DNA of 64,000 nt. Origin: Candidatus Contendibacter odensensis (lineage in GTDB: Bacteria; Pseudomonadota; Gammaproteobacteria; Competibacterales; Competibacteraceae). The position numbers and the translations under genes were made by a program. The stretch lies in contig PDTV01000005.1 of the NCBI GenBank assembly GCA_002747185.1, positions 1 through 64,000 on the forward strand, read 5' to 3'. Below are positions 37,266-45,002 of the stretch, in pieces. The notes below the pieces were generated by a model, which worked only from the letters and a program-made list of their open reading frames with translations, did not search any database and was not told where the DNA came from. Position 1 is the stretch's first letter. Each line of letters starts with the position of its first letter.

Positions 37266-37607
37266 ATGGCGAAATCAAACAAACCGATCTTCTGGGGGCT
37301 GTTTGCAGCAGGTGGTACAGTCACGGCCTTTATTACGCCGGTATTGGTTTTGCTGACATTGCTGATTGCTTTTGGCGTAACCCCTGGCTTGTTTCAGTAC
37401 GATAATATGCATGCCTTTGCAGGGCATTGGCTAGGCAAGCTCATCATTTTTGGCATTATCTTGTTGTCACTGTGGCACGCCGCACATCGTATGCGAGTTA
37501 CGCTGCATGATTTCGGTATCCGTCTTGACAAGCAGGTTGCTATTGTACTGTATAGTATTGCCGGTCTTGGTACACTGATGACTATTTTCTATCTCGTGCG
37601 TATCTAG
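37266..37607 (+). CDS. frdD: Fumarate reductase membrane subunit D
   Basis: 113 residues from 37266 (MAKSNKPIFWGLFAAGG), 3 bases after the frdC stop. Three membrane helices: about 12-36, 56-74 and 93-112. FWGLFAAGGTVTAFITPVLVLL and SLWHAAHRMRVTLHDF match E. coli FrdD (FWGLFGAGG..., LHRMHHAMHDL). It completes a heme-free QFR anchor. An ATG at 37251 in the same frame lies inside frdC and is less likely. Confidence 0.92.
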   Translation: MAKSNKPIFWGLFAAGGTVTAFITPVLVLLTLLIAFGVTPGLFQYDNMHAFAGHWLGKLIIFGIILLSLWHAAHRMRVTLHDFGIRLDKQVAIVLYSIAGLGTLMTIFYLVRI

Positions 37608-37632
37608 GCATTTTGCATCATTCCTGGTTGTT

Positions 37633-37684
37633 GTCCCCGACTGTACTGTGGTGCGCCCTTTGTGCCTCAGTACAGTTCGGGGAC
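37633..37684 (+). terminator. Long hairpin between frdD and rquA
   Basis: gtccccga + ctgtactg (37633-37648) pairs with cagtacag + t + tcggggac (37668-37684), a 16-bp stem with a single bulge. No clean U-run follows (TTCTTATG), so it may be a partial terminator or a processing/stability hairpin that sets rquA expression relative to frdABCD. Confidence 0.55.
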
Positions 37685-37727
37685 TTCTTATGATTTCTAG
37701 CATAATTAGCGTAAGGTAAGTAGACAA

Positions 37728-38477
37728 GTGAGTTTGAAAGAGTCGGTAACAGCCATTGATAATGTCCGGCAACTGTCCCCTGATGCCGATCGTGAATGTT
37801 CGACAACTGCCCAGATTCCTGAGTACCTGCAACAAACTTACTGGTGGGCTTACTTGCATCCGGCGGGTGTACGTCTGTTTGAGCGGCAATGGTTAGTGAA
37901 TCTGATCTTGTGGGGTAATTTCACTCGATTGCGCGATATGGCGCTGGAAGAGATGGGTTCAGTGGTTGATGGCAAGGTCTTGCAGGTTGCTTGTGTGTAC
38001 GGCAATTTCACCGAAAGGCTCATGCAGCGGCTGGGCGCGAACGGGCACCTGGATATTGTTGATGTTGCACCTATCCAGTTACGTAACCTTCAGGCAAAGA
38101 TCAAGGATACCGGACAAGTTACCGCATACTTGCAAGATTCGAGCGACTTACAATTTGAGGATGCCAGTTACGATAATGTAATCGTATTTTTTTTATTGCA
38201 TGAACAGCCCGAAGCCGTCCGCCGCAAGACGATTGCCGAGGCGCTACGTGTTGCCAAGCCAGGCGGTAAGGTTATTTTTGTCGATTATCATCGACCCAGG
38301 CAGCTCAATCCTTTTCGCTATCTGATGATTCCTGTTTTGAAGACCTTGGAACCATTTGCTATGGATCTGTGGCGCCAGGAGATCACTGACTGGTTGCCTG
38401 AGGATATCAAGCCTGAAAAGATTGAAAAACAAATCTTTTTTAGCGGGCTTTACCAAAAGGTCGTGATGACACGCTGA
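37728..38477 (+). CDS. rquA: Rhodoquinone biosynthesis protein RquA
   Basis: 249 residues, GTG start with AAGGT about 12 bases upstream. It is a class I methyltransferase-like fold but the SAM motif I is altered: VLQVACVYGNF (84-94) replaces the usual E/DxGxGxG, the hallmark of RquA, which replaces a ubiquinone methoxy group with an amino group. The N-terminal signature TYWWAYLHPAGVRLFERQ (37-54) and NLILWGNFTRLRD, then VDVAPIQLRNL, FFLLHEQPEAVRRKT, GGKVIFVDYHRP fit the same family as I know it. It follows frdD by 120 bases on the same strand. Rhodoquinone is the low-potential quinone used for fumarate reduction, so the pairing is functionally coherent. Family assignment is by recognition, not search. 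Confidence 0.88.
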   Translation: MSLKESVTAIDNVRQLSPDADRECSTTAQIPEYLQQTYWWAYLHPAGVRLFERQWLVNLILWGNFTRLRDMALEEMGSVVDGKVLQVACVYGNFTERLMQRLGANGHLDIVDVAPIQLRNLQAKIKDTGQVTAYLQDSSDLQFEDASYDNVIVFFLLHEQPEAVRRKTIAEALRVAKPGGKVIFVDYHRPRQLNPFRYLMIPVLKTLEPFAMDLWRQEITDWLPEDIKPEKIEKQIFFSGLYQKVVMTR

Positions 38478-38737
38478 CCTGATAAGGTCTCAGTGTTTAG
38501 GCGAGTGCAGCGCAGCGTGCCACCCCAATTCAATCATGCACTTTTGCGACTGTGCCTGTGCAATATGGGTTTTTAATCATCCTCGGGATTGAATCAGCAG
38601 GGTTCCCTTCTGGTTGAACTGCCCGGTCGCTTGTAGGTAGACTCCCAGGCTCGTTTGATATTATTGTCCACTTTGCCATGAAGCCGTTGAAACCGCTTGT
38701 TTGGCCTTGCCTTATCGTTTTTTTTGGGAAAATAATT

Positions 38738-39964
38738 GTGAATACCGAATTTCAACGAATAAAACGCCTGCCACCCTATGTCTTCAACATTGTTAACGAC
38801 CTGAAGGCCAGGGCACGCGCTCGTGGGGAGGATATTATTGATTTTGGTATGGGTAACCCTGACCAGCCCACACCAAGGCATATCGTTGACAAGTTGGTTG
38901 AAGCTGCCCAGCGTAGCGATACCCATCGCTATTCGGTTTCAAGGGGCATTCCACGTTTGCGTAGAGCGATTTGTAACTGGTACAAGGATCGTTACGGTGT
39001 GGAACTGGATTTTGACACGGAGGCCATTGCGACGATCGGCTCCAAAGAAGGTTTGGCGCATCTGGCGTTGGCAACCATGGCGCCGGGCGATGCCGTGCTG
39101 GTTCCCAATCCGGCCTATCCGATTCATCCCTATGGCTTTGTGATTGCGGGGGCGGATATTCGACATGTCCCGATGATTCCGGGCATCGATTTCTTTGTGG
39201 AACTGGAAAAGGCTATCAAGGATTCCTGGCCTCGTCCCGGTATGCTGGTGATAAATTTTCCCGCCAACCCGACGGCGCAATGTGTGGAACTGGACTTTTT
39301 TGAAAAAGTGGTAGCGATTGCCCGCGAACACAAGATTTGGGTGATCCATGATCTCGCCTATGCTGATCTGGTGTTCGATGGTTATACCGCCCCTTCGATT
39401 CTGCAAGTTGCAGGTGGCAAGGACGTTGCTGTTGAATCATTTACCCTGTCCAAAAGCTATAACATGCCAGGGTGGCGAGTAGGCTTTATGTGTGGTAACC
39501 CTACTTTGATTGCAGCACTGGGTCGAATGAAGTCTTATCTTGATTACGGCATGTTTACCCCGGTGCAAGTGGCGGCGATTACCGCATTGGAAGGCCCGCA
39601 AACATGTGTTGCCGAGATTCGGGAGATGTACCGCAAGCGCCGTAATGTTCTTTGTGATGGTTTAAACGCAATCGGTTGGGCCGTTGAGAAGCCTAAGGCA
39701 ACCATGTTTGTCTGGGCGAAGATCCCTGAGCAATATCAATCCATGGGGTCGCTGGAATTTTCCAAAAAATTGCTGTCGCAAGCCAAAGTAGCGGTTTCAC
39801 CGGGTATTGGTTTTGGTGAGTATGGCGATGATCACATTCGTTTCGGCCTGATTGAGAATGAACAGCGCACTCGACAGGCCCTGCGTGGTATTCGCGAAAT
39901 GTTCCGCAAGGATAATCGCGATAATGGTTATGCGCCGCCTGCCACACAGACTGCAGGAGCCTGA
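38738..39964 (+). CDS. alaC: Alanine transaminase-type aminotransferase
   Basis: 408 residues from a GTG at 38738 ([20 protein letters not shown]), with TGGGAA before it; an ATG at 38678 would add 20 hydrophobic residues of doubtful value. PLP fold-type [70 protein letters not shown], with the Schiff-base lysine in [13 protein letters not shown]. Close to E. coli AlaC. It converts pyruvate and glutamate to alanine and 2-oxoglutarate. Coupled to hom (3-base gap), a common proteobacterial pair at the head of the threonine branch. Confidence 0.92.
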   Translation: MNTEFQRIKRLPPYVFNIVNDLKARARARGEDIIDFGMGNPDQPTPRHIVDKLVEAAQRSDTHRYSVSRGIPRLRRAICNWYKDRYGVELDFDTEAIATIGSKEGLAHLALATMAPGDAVLVPNPAYPIHPYGFVIAGADIRHVPMIPGIDFFVELEKAIKDSWPRPGMLVINFPANPTAQCVELDFFEKVVAIAREHKIWVIHDLAYADLVFDGYTAPSILQVAGGKDVAVESFTLSKSYNMPGWRVGFMCGNPTLIAALGRMKSYLDYGMFTPVQVAAITALEGPQTCVAEIREMYRKRRNVLCDGLNAIGWAVEKPKATMFVWAKIPEQYQSMGSLEFSKKLLSQAKVAVSPGIGFGEYGDDHIRFGLIENEQRTRQALRGIREMFRKDNRDNGYAPPATQTAGA

Positions 39965-39966
39965 GC

Positions 39967-41286
39967 ATGAGTGCCTATCCTCCAGTGAAAGTGGGTTTGC
40001 TCGGGTTAGGTACAGTGGGCAGTGGCGTGACGCATGTATTATCGCGTAATGCTGAGGAAATCAGCCGTCGTGCTGGACGCGAGATTACCATCAGCCATGC
40101 AGCCGCCCGCAATTTGGAGACCACGAGCGCGAATACCGCTGGCATGAAACTGACCAATGAGGCGCTTGATGTGGTCAATGATCCTGAGGTATCAGTAGTC
40201 GTCGAGTTGATGGGAGGTGACGAGCCGGCACGAAGTCTGGTATTACAGGCATTGGCCAAGGGTAAGCATGTGGTAACGGCTAACAAGGCCATGATTGCCA
40301 AGCATGGCAACGAGATTTTTGCGGCTGCCCGCGCTGCTGGAGCTATGGTTGGTTTTGAGGCGGCTGTTGCCGGTGGTATTCCAATTATCAAGGCCATCCG
40401 TGAAGGTCTGTCCGGTAATCAGCTGGAGTGGTTGGCAGGTATTATTAATGGTACCGCTAATTTTATTCTGACCGAAATGCGTGATAAGCGACGTGATTTT
40501 CGGGATGTGTTAGCCGAAGCACAGGCCTTAGGTTATGCGGAGGCTGATCCGGCCTTCGATATTGAAGGTATTGATGCGGCCCACAAACTCACTATTCTTG
40601 CGTCGATTGCATTCGGTATCCCGTTGCAGTTTGACAAGGTTTACATTGAAGGTATTAGCCACATTTCCCGTGAGGATGTGGTTTATGCAGACCAGTTTGG
40701 TTACCGAATCAAACACCTGGGTATTGCGTGTCGTGTTGACAAAGGCGTGCAGTTGCGGGTTCATCCGGCGCTGATACCAGAGCGGCAATTGCTTGCTAAT
40801 GTCAATGGTGTAATGAATGCGGTGCTGGTTAAAGGTGATGCTATCGGGCAAACTTTATATTACGGTGCAGGCGCTGGATCGGAACCGACTGCCTCTGCCG
40901 TAGTGGCGGATATCGTGGATGTTGTTCGTGCCCTGACCAGTGATCCAGAGAATCGGGTACCTCATCTGGCTTTCCAGCCCGATGCGCTTTCCAGTGTGCC
41001 CGTATTGCCGATGGATGCGGTGGAAACGGCGTATTATTTACGGTTACAAGCGCAAGATCAGCCCGGTGTGCTTGCCGATGTAACACGCATCCTGGGAGAT
41101 CGTAATATTAGCATTGAGGCGGTGCTCCAAAAGGAGCCGATGCCGGGTGCTGATGAAGTGCCGGTAATCTTGTTGACTTATCGGGTTCAGGAAGGGCAGA
41201 TGAACGAAGCTATTGCGGCGCTTGAGGCGCTGGATAGTATCTGTGCGCCAGTAACCCGCATTCGTCTGGAGCATATTGCTCACTAG
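39967..41286 (+). CDS. hom: Homoserine dehydrogenase
   Basis: 439-residue monofunctional enzyme reducing aspartate semialdehyde to homoserine. NAD(P) motif GLGTVGSGV (13-21), then VVELMGGDEPARSL, TANKAMIAKHG, FEAAVAGGIPIIKAIREGL, GIINGTANFILTEM, ALGYAEADPAFDIEGIDAAHKL, and a C-terminal ACT domain (about 355-430; DQPGVLADVTRILGDRNISIEAVLQ) for threonine feedback. AGGAG precedes the start and alaC is immediately upstream. thrC, which often follows, is not next; a COG4255-like gene is. Confidence 0.96.
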   Translation: MSAYPPVKVGLLGLGTVGSGVTHVLSRNAEEISRRAGREITISHAAARNLETTSANTAGMKLTNEALDVVNDPEVSVVVELMGGDEPARSLVLQALAKGKHVVTANKAMIAKHGNEIFAAARAAGAMVGFEAAVAGGIPIIKAIREGLSGNQLEWLAGIINGTANFILTEMRDKRRDFRDVLAEAQALGYAEADPAFDIEGIDAAHKLTILASIAFGIPLQFDKVYIEGISHISREDVVYADQFGYRIKHLGIACRVDKGVQLRVHPALIPERQLLANVNGVMNAVLVKGDAIGQTLYYGAGAGSEPTASAVVADIVDVVRALTSDPENRVPHLAFQPDALSSVPVLPMDAVETAYYLRLQAQDQPGVLADVTRILGDRNISIEAVLQKEPMPGADEVPVILLTYRVQEGQMNEAIAALEALDSICAPVTRIRLEHIAH

Positions 41287-41346
41287 CTGGCATCACTCAC
41301 TCACATCACTCAATGTAATAGTCAAGTCGATAACGACAGGGGTTGT

Positions 41347-42381
41347 ATGGCTGCTACCGCCCTGCATTTGATGATTCCAGGGCTTTTGGACACCTGGCTG
41401 GATGAGTCTGGTTTGAATGTTCATCAGCGACCTGACGCGCCTGCACTGGAGTGGCTATTAGCACATGCTGATGTTGATGCAGTACCCGCTTCGGCTGATG
41501 CCATCCTGTTTAAGCTCTTTGGTCTGGACATCCCTGAAGATGCTGATTTGCCGGTGGCAGCAGTAACCCGGCTGGTTGATGGTGGTGAGGCTGATACCGG
41601 TTGGTGGTTGCGTGCTGATCCGGTGCATTTACGCGCTGATCAGCAGGGTGTTTTTCTTGTCGATGCATGTGCTTTGGCAATTGAGCCGGCTGAAGTGCAG
41701 GCGCTGGCAGCCGCATTTAACCATACATTTAGGGAAGATGGCTTACAGCTCGAGGCGTTGCATCCTGAGCGGTGGTATCTTCAGCTAGCTGCCGATCCCG
41801 GTATTCGCAGTTACCCGCTGGCCTGCGTTGCTGGTCGTGATATTCGTGCCTTGCTCCCCTATGGTACGGCGAAACAGCTTTGGCATACTCGATTGACTGA
41901 GATACAAATGCTGTTTCATACTCATCCGGTCAATCGGATTCGGGAGGAAAAAGGGTTACCGTTATTAAGCGGCCTATGGCTCTGGGGGGGGGGAGTGTGT
42001 CCGAATCACATCCATGCGCCTGTTTCAGGTGTATATGCCCACGATCCACTTGCATGTGGTTTGGCGCGATTAGTGAAAATGGATATCAATCCTGTTCCTG
42101 ATAGTGCAGCGGACTGGTTGAGTGCAAGTGATAACAATGAACGTGACAGTTTAGTGGTGCTAGAACACACCCGTCGAGATCCTGTAGAGGGTGATCTTGA
42201 TGTATGGGCTGCACATATCGCTGATTTGGAACAGCATTGGTTTGTGCCCTGTCGACAATGGGTGCGGAGCGGTGCATTGGGAACACTGCGCCTTTATCCA
42301 GGGAATGGTCGGTGTTATACCCTTACATCTGCTGCCCGTTGGCGTTTTTGGCGCAAGCGACGATCATTGCTGGCTTATTGA
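41347..42381 (+). CDS. Phosphoglycerate-mutase-like protein (COG4255-like)
   Basis: 344 residues. N-terminus LHLMIPGLLDTW, mid-region WWLRADPVHLRADQQGVFL (metal-site like, ADPV(H)), FREDGLQLEALHPERWYL, and LWLWGGGVCPN. This is the pattern of the proteobacterial family distantly related to cofactor-independent phosphoglycerate mutase, often found beside hom/thrC and recJ; its reaction has not been established to my knowledge. A run of ten G's at 41984-41993 encodes the GGG of LWLWGGG and is a place where length change would break the frame. Spacing of 60 bases to hom suggests the same transcript. Confidence 0.75.
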   Translation: MAATALHLMIPGLLDTWLDESGLNVHQRPDAPALEWLLAHADVDAVPASADAILFKLFGLDIPEDADLPVAAVTRLVDGGEADTGWWLRADPVHLRADQQGVFLVDACALAIEPAEVQALAAAFNHTFREDGLQLEALHPERWYLQLAADPGIRSYPLACVAGRDIRALLPYGTAKQLWHTRLTEIQMLFHTHPVNRIREEKGLPLLSGLWLWGGGVCPNHIHAPVSGVYAHDPLACGLARLVKMDINPVPDSAADWLSASDNNERDSLVVLEHTRRDPVEGDLDVWAAHIADLEQHWFVPCRQWVRSGALGTLRLYPGNGRCYTLTSAARWRFWRKRRSLLAY

Positions 42382-42383
42382 TC

Positions 42384-42612
42384 GGATCGCCATCCTTGGG
42401 CGGACGCAGGCGACGGCGGTTCTTCCTGGAAAAAAATAAAGGCGTATGAAGCCGCAGGTCGCGTCATTGTTTATCTTGACGAGCGCGGGTTTGCACACGC
42501 TATGCCCCGCACGCATGGGTCAGCGCTGTTACGGTTTATGTGACTGGAACGACCGAGGGCGGGTCAATGTGATCGGTGCGTTGATCGGCCAGCGGCGGGT
42601 CGCGTCAAGAGA
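42384..42612 (+). mobile_element. IS630-family transposase, internal remnant
   Basis: Read in two frames, this encodes IKAYEAAGRVIVYLDERGF then AHAMPRTHG (from 42437), and after a frameshift CDWNDRGRVNVIGALIG (about 42536-42590). YLDExGFA...PRxHG...NVIGALIG is the first-catalytic-Asp region of IS630-type DDE transposases. The 5' part may persist as LGGRRRRRFFLEKNKGV just before. No full gene remains. It runs up to the start of the metacaspase gene and points towards it. Confidence 0.7.
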
Positions 42613-42630
42613 GGATCGATTGGGGGAAGG

Positions 42631-44535
42631 ATGCGACATTATCAAAAACTCATTGTAGTTTTGTGGCTGGCTCTGGTCTGGCCGGGCGGCTTTCAACCGG
42701 TCGATGCTCAGGCAGGCAAGCGCCTAGCATTAGTGATCGGTAACGGCGAATACGTATATACCAGTAAACTCATCAATCCGCTCAATGATGCAAAAACGGT
42801 GGCAGCGGCGTTGGGCAAATTAGGCTTTCAGGTGGACGGACCGCACTACGATTTGAGCAAGCCGCAGATGGAGCAGCGTATCAAGAGATTTGGACGGCGC
42901 GCCCGGAGCGCGTCCGCTGCGGTGGTGTATTACGCCGGACATGGCGTTGAAAGCGGGGGAAAAAACTACCTGATTCCGGTGGATGCGGAACTGGCATTTG
43001 AGGCGGATGTAGCAACGGATGCGGTGGCATTGGACGTCATACTCAGGCAGATTAACGGACGGCGAGGCTGGCGGCTGGTGATTCTGGATGCCTGTCGAAA
43101 CAATCCACTGGCAGATCAAATGGCACGCCCGGACGGGACACGGGACATTTTTCGAGGTCTGGCACCGGTAGAACCCCGACATCAGACCTACGTCGCCTAC
43201 GCCGCCAAAGATGGTACGAAAGCTCTGGATCAAGACCCAGATGGCAGTCCACATAGTCCGTTTGCCGCCGCGATGTTGAAACACCTGAATGGCTCACGCC
43301 CCTTGCCCCAGCTTTTTGGTGCGATTCGGGAAGACGTGCTGAAGCGAACGGACCGGCAACAGGAACCGTGGCTTTATGGTGCCTTTGGCTCGAAACCGGT
43401 CTGTCTCGTAGAGTGTGCTTCTATCGTCAAACCGGAAGAGAAACCGCTGAATCCGACACGTTTGGAAGTCCGCTACTGGGATTCCACCGAGGCATGTGGC
43501 ACTGTCGCGTGTTACCGCGCCTATCTGAAGAAATATCCGAACGGTGAATTTACCGCCATTGCGAACGCTCGACTAGCCGCTTTGGAAGCCGGGATACACC
43601 ACCCACCGCCGCTCCCGGCGGCGACCACCCACCTGACGGTGAAAACCACGCCTGCCCATGCACGGGTGCGGATCATGAACATCTCGCCGAGATACGCCGC
43701 AGGAATTGAACTGAAGCCCAATAAAGCCTACGACCTTGAGGTTAGCGCGTCGGGCTACGACACGTACCGGAAAAAGCATACGTTGGCAGCCGGTGAGCAA
43801 GTGGTGACGATTGATCTAAAGAAAGTGCAGCGTCCGACATTCCCAACCCCCGATATGGTGCGGATTGAGGCGGGTTGTTTTCAGATGGGCAGTCCTACCT
43901 CTGAGAAGGGACGAGACGATGATGAAAAGCGCCATCGTGTGTGTGTGGATACGTTTGAGATGGGTAAGTACGAAGTGACGTTTGCCGAATACGACCGGTT
44001 CTGTGCAGCGACCGGGCGAGAAAAACCGGATGATGAAGGCTGGGGACGGGAGAATCGTCCGGTAATCAATGTCAACTGGCACGACGCGGTAGCGTATACC
44101 CGATGGCTATCGAAGGAGACCGGCAAGGACTACCGGCTGCCGACGGAAGCGGAATGGGAATATGCAGCACGCGCCGGCACGACGACGGCGTATTGGTGGG
44201 GTGATGAACTTGGGCGGAACAATGCCAACTGTTATGGCTGTGGCAGTCGCTGGGATACCGAACAAACAGCCCCGGTGGGTTCTTTCAAGTCGAACCCCTG
44301 GGGCTTGTATGACACGGTAGGGAATGTATGGGAATGGACGTGCTCGAAATACGACGAGGAGTATGGAGGCGACGAGAAAGTATGTATAAGCAATAATCAA
44401 GCCAACATGCCCCGTTCGCTCCGTGGCGGTTCCTGGAACTTCCTCCCGCGCGGGGTGCGTTCCGCTAATCGGGTCAGTTACTCGCCTGATAGTCGGGACG
44501 ACGACCTGGGGTTTCGCTTGTCCAGATCTTTATAA
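42631..44535 (+). CDS. Secreted metacaspase-PEGA-FGE fusion protein
   Basis: 634 residues with a signal peptide (about 1-27, VVLWLALVWPGGF...DAQA). Domains: caspase-like p20 (29-260) with His104 in YYAGHG and Cys155 in LDACRNNP, the expected dyad; a linker with DSTEACGTVACYRAYLKKYPNGEF (about 290-320); a PEGA-type beta module (about 330-395, HLTVKTTPAHARVRI ... KAYDLEVSASGYD); and a formylglycine-generating-enzyme-like domain (about 405-634) beginning MVRIEAGCFQMGSP and ending RGGSWNFLPRGVRSANR ... GFRLSRS. The last segment resembles targets of diversity-generating retroelements (see findings). GGGGGAAGG precedes the start. It lies between IS630 remnants on both sides and has a terminator, so it looks like an isolated acquired gene. 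Confidence 0.88.
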   Translation: MRHYQKLIVVLWLALVWPGGFQPVDAQAGKRLALVIGNGEYVYTSKLINPLNDAKTVAAALGKLGFQVDGPHYDLSKPQMEQRIKRFGRRARSASAAVVYYAGHGVESGGKNYLIPVDAELAFEADVATDAVALDVILRQINGRRGWRLVILDACRNNPLADQMARPDGTRDIFRGLAPVEPRHQTYVAYAAKDGTKALDQDPDGSPHSPFAAAMLKHLNGSRPLPQLFGAIREDVLKRTDRQQEPWLYGAFGSKPVCLVECASIVKPEEKPLNPTRLEVRYWDSTEACGTVACYRAYLKKYPNGEFTAIANARLAALEAGIHHPPPLPAATTHLTVKTTPAHARVRIMNISPRYAAGIELKPNKAYDLEVSASGYDTYRKKHTLAAGEQVVTIDLKKVQRPTFPTPDMVRIEAGCFQMGSPTSEKGRDDDEKRHRVCVDTFEMGKYEVTFAEYDRFCAATGREKPDDEGWGRENRPVINVNWHDAVAYTRWLSKETGKDYRLPTEAEWEYAARAGTTTAYWWGDELGRNNANCYGCGSRWDTEQTAPVGSFKSNPWGLYDTVGNVWEWTCSKYDEEYGGDEKVCISNNQANMPRSLRGGSWNFLPRGVRSANRVSYSPDSRDDDLGFRLSRSL

Positions 44536-44564
44536 CCCTTTGTTCTTTATCCTTTTACCCTTTA

Positions 44565-44594
44565 TTCCGCCGCGCAGCGGCGGAAAAATTTTTT
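44565..44594 (+). terminator. Rho-independent terminator of the metacaspase gene
   Basis: Stem ttccgccgc (44565-44573) / gcggcggaa (44577-44585), 3-base loop, followed by AAAATTTTTT ending at 44594. Thirty bases past the stop codon. Confidence 0.85.
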
Positions 44595-44968
44595 GAATAC
44601 CCTACTATTTTACTATGTTTTTTGCCCCGTTTATTTTGATGTGCAGGGGTGCACCTATAGCCAGGCTTGGATAAAATGATTCAAAGGACATCATTGATGA
44701 AGAGCGCGTCGGTGGAGCAATAGCGTTGTTTACGGACGGCTTTGGCGTGTGCCCATTGATGTTCGACCGGATTGAGATCCGGGGAATAGGCAGGCAGGTA
44801 TGTTTGCGCCATAAAGCCATTTATTTACACGTTTACAGAAGATTGCAACTCTAGCTGTTTAGATACAGAGTTATTAAAACACTGTATCGCACTGTATCGA
44901 AAAGTGCGGCTGCAAGCCGATTAAAAGCAAATGAACAAAATTACGCTTTTTATAAGGGAATTAATAAG
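44595..44968. other. Gene-less stretch between metacaspase terminator and trpB2 hairpin
   Basis: Apart from the IS630 remnant (44650-44812), about 150 A+T-rich bases (44815-44968) hold nothing I can recognise. Confidence 0.5.
44650..44812 (-). mobile_element. IS630-family transposase, 3' remnant
   Basis: A 43-codon frame (44681-44812) reads MAQTYLPAYSPDLNPVEHQW then AHAKAVRKQRYCSTDALF and ends INDVL-stop. YSPDLNPVEHxW is the last catalytic segment of IS630-type transposases. The bases after the stop match those at the left window edge, and so are probably the IS end. It faces the metacaspase gene from the right, opposite in orientation to the remnant at 42384-42612. Confidence 0.8.
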
Positions 44969-44998
44969 TAGCGGGTATGCAGCAGTACATACCCGCTA
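44969..44998 (-). terminator. Hairpin after trpB2
   Basis: 11-bp perfect stem tagcgggtatg (44969-44979) / catacccgcta (44988-44998), 8-base loop, directly after the trpB2 stop on the minus strand. Followed on that strand by ACTTATTAATT, a weak U-rich tail. Confidence 0.6.
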
Positions 44999-45002
44999 TT
45001 AT

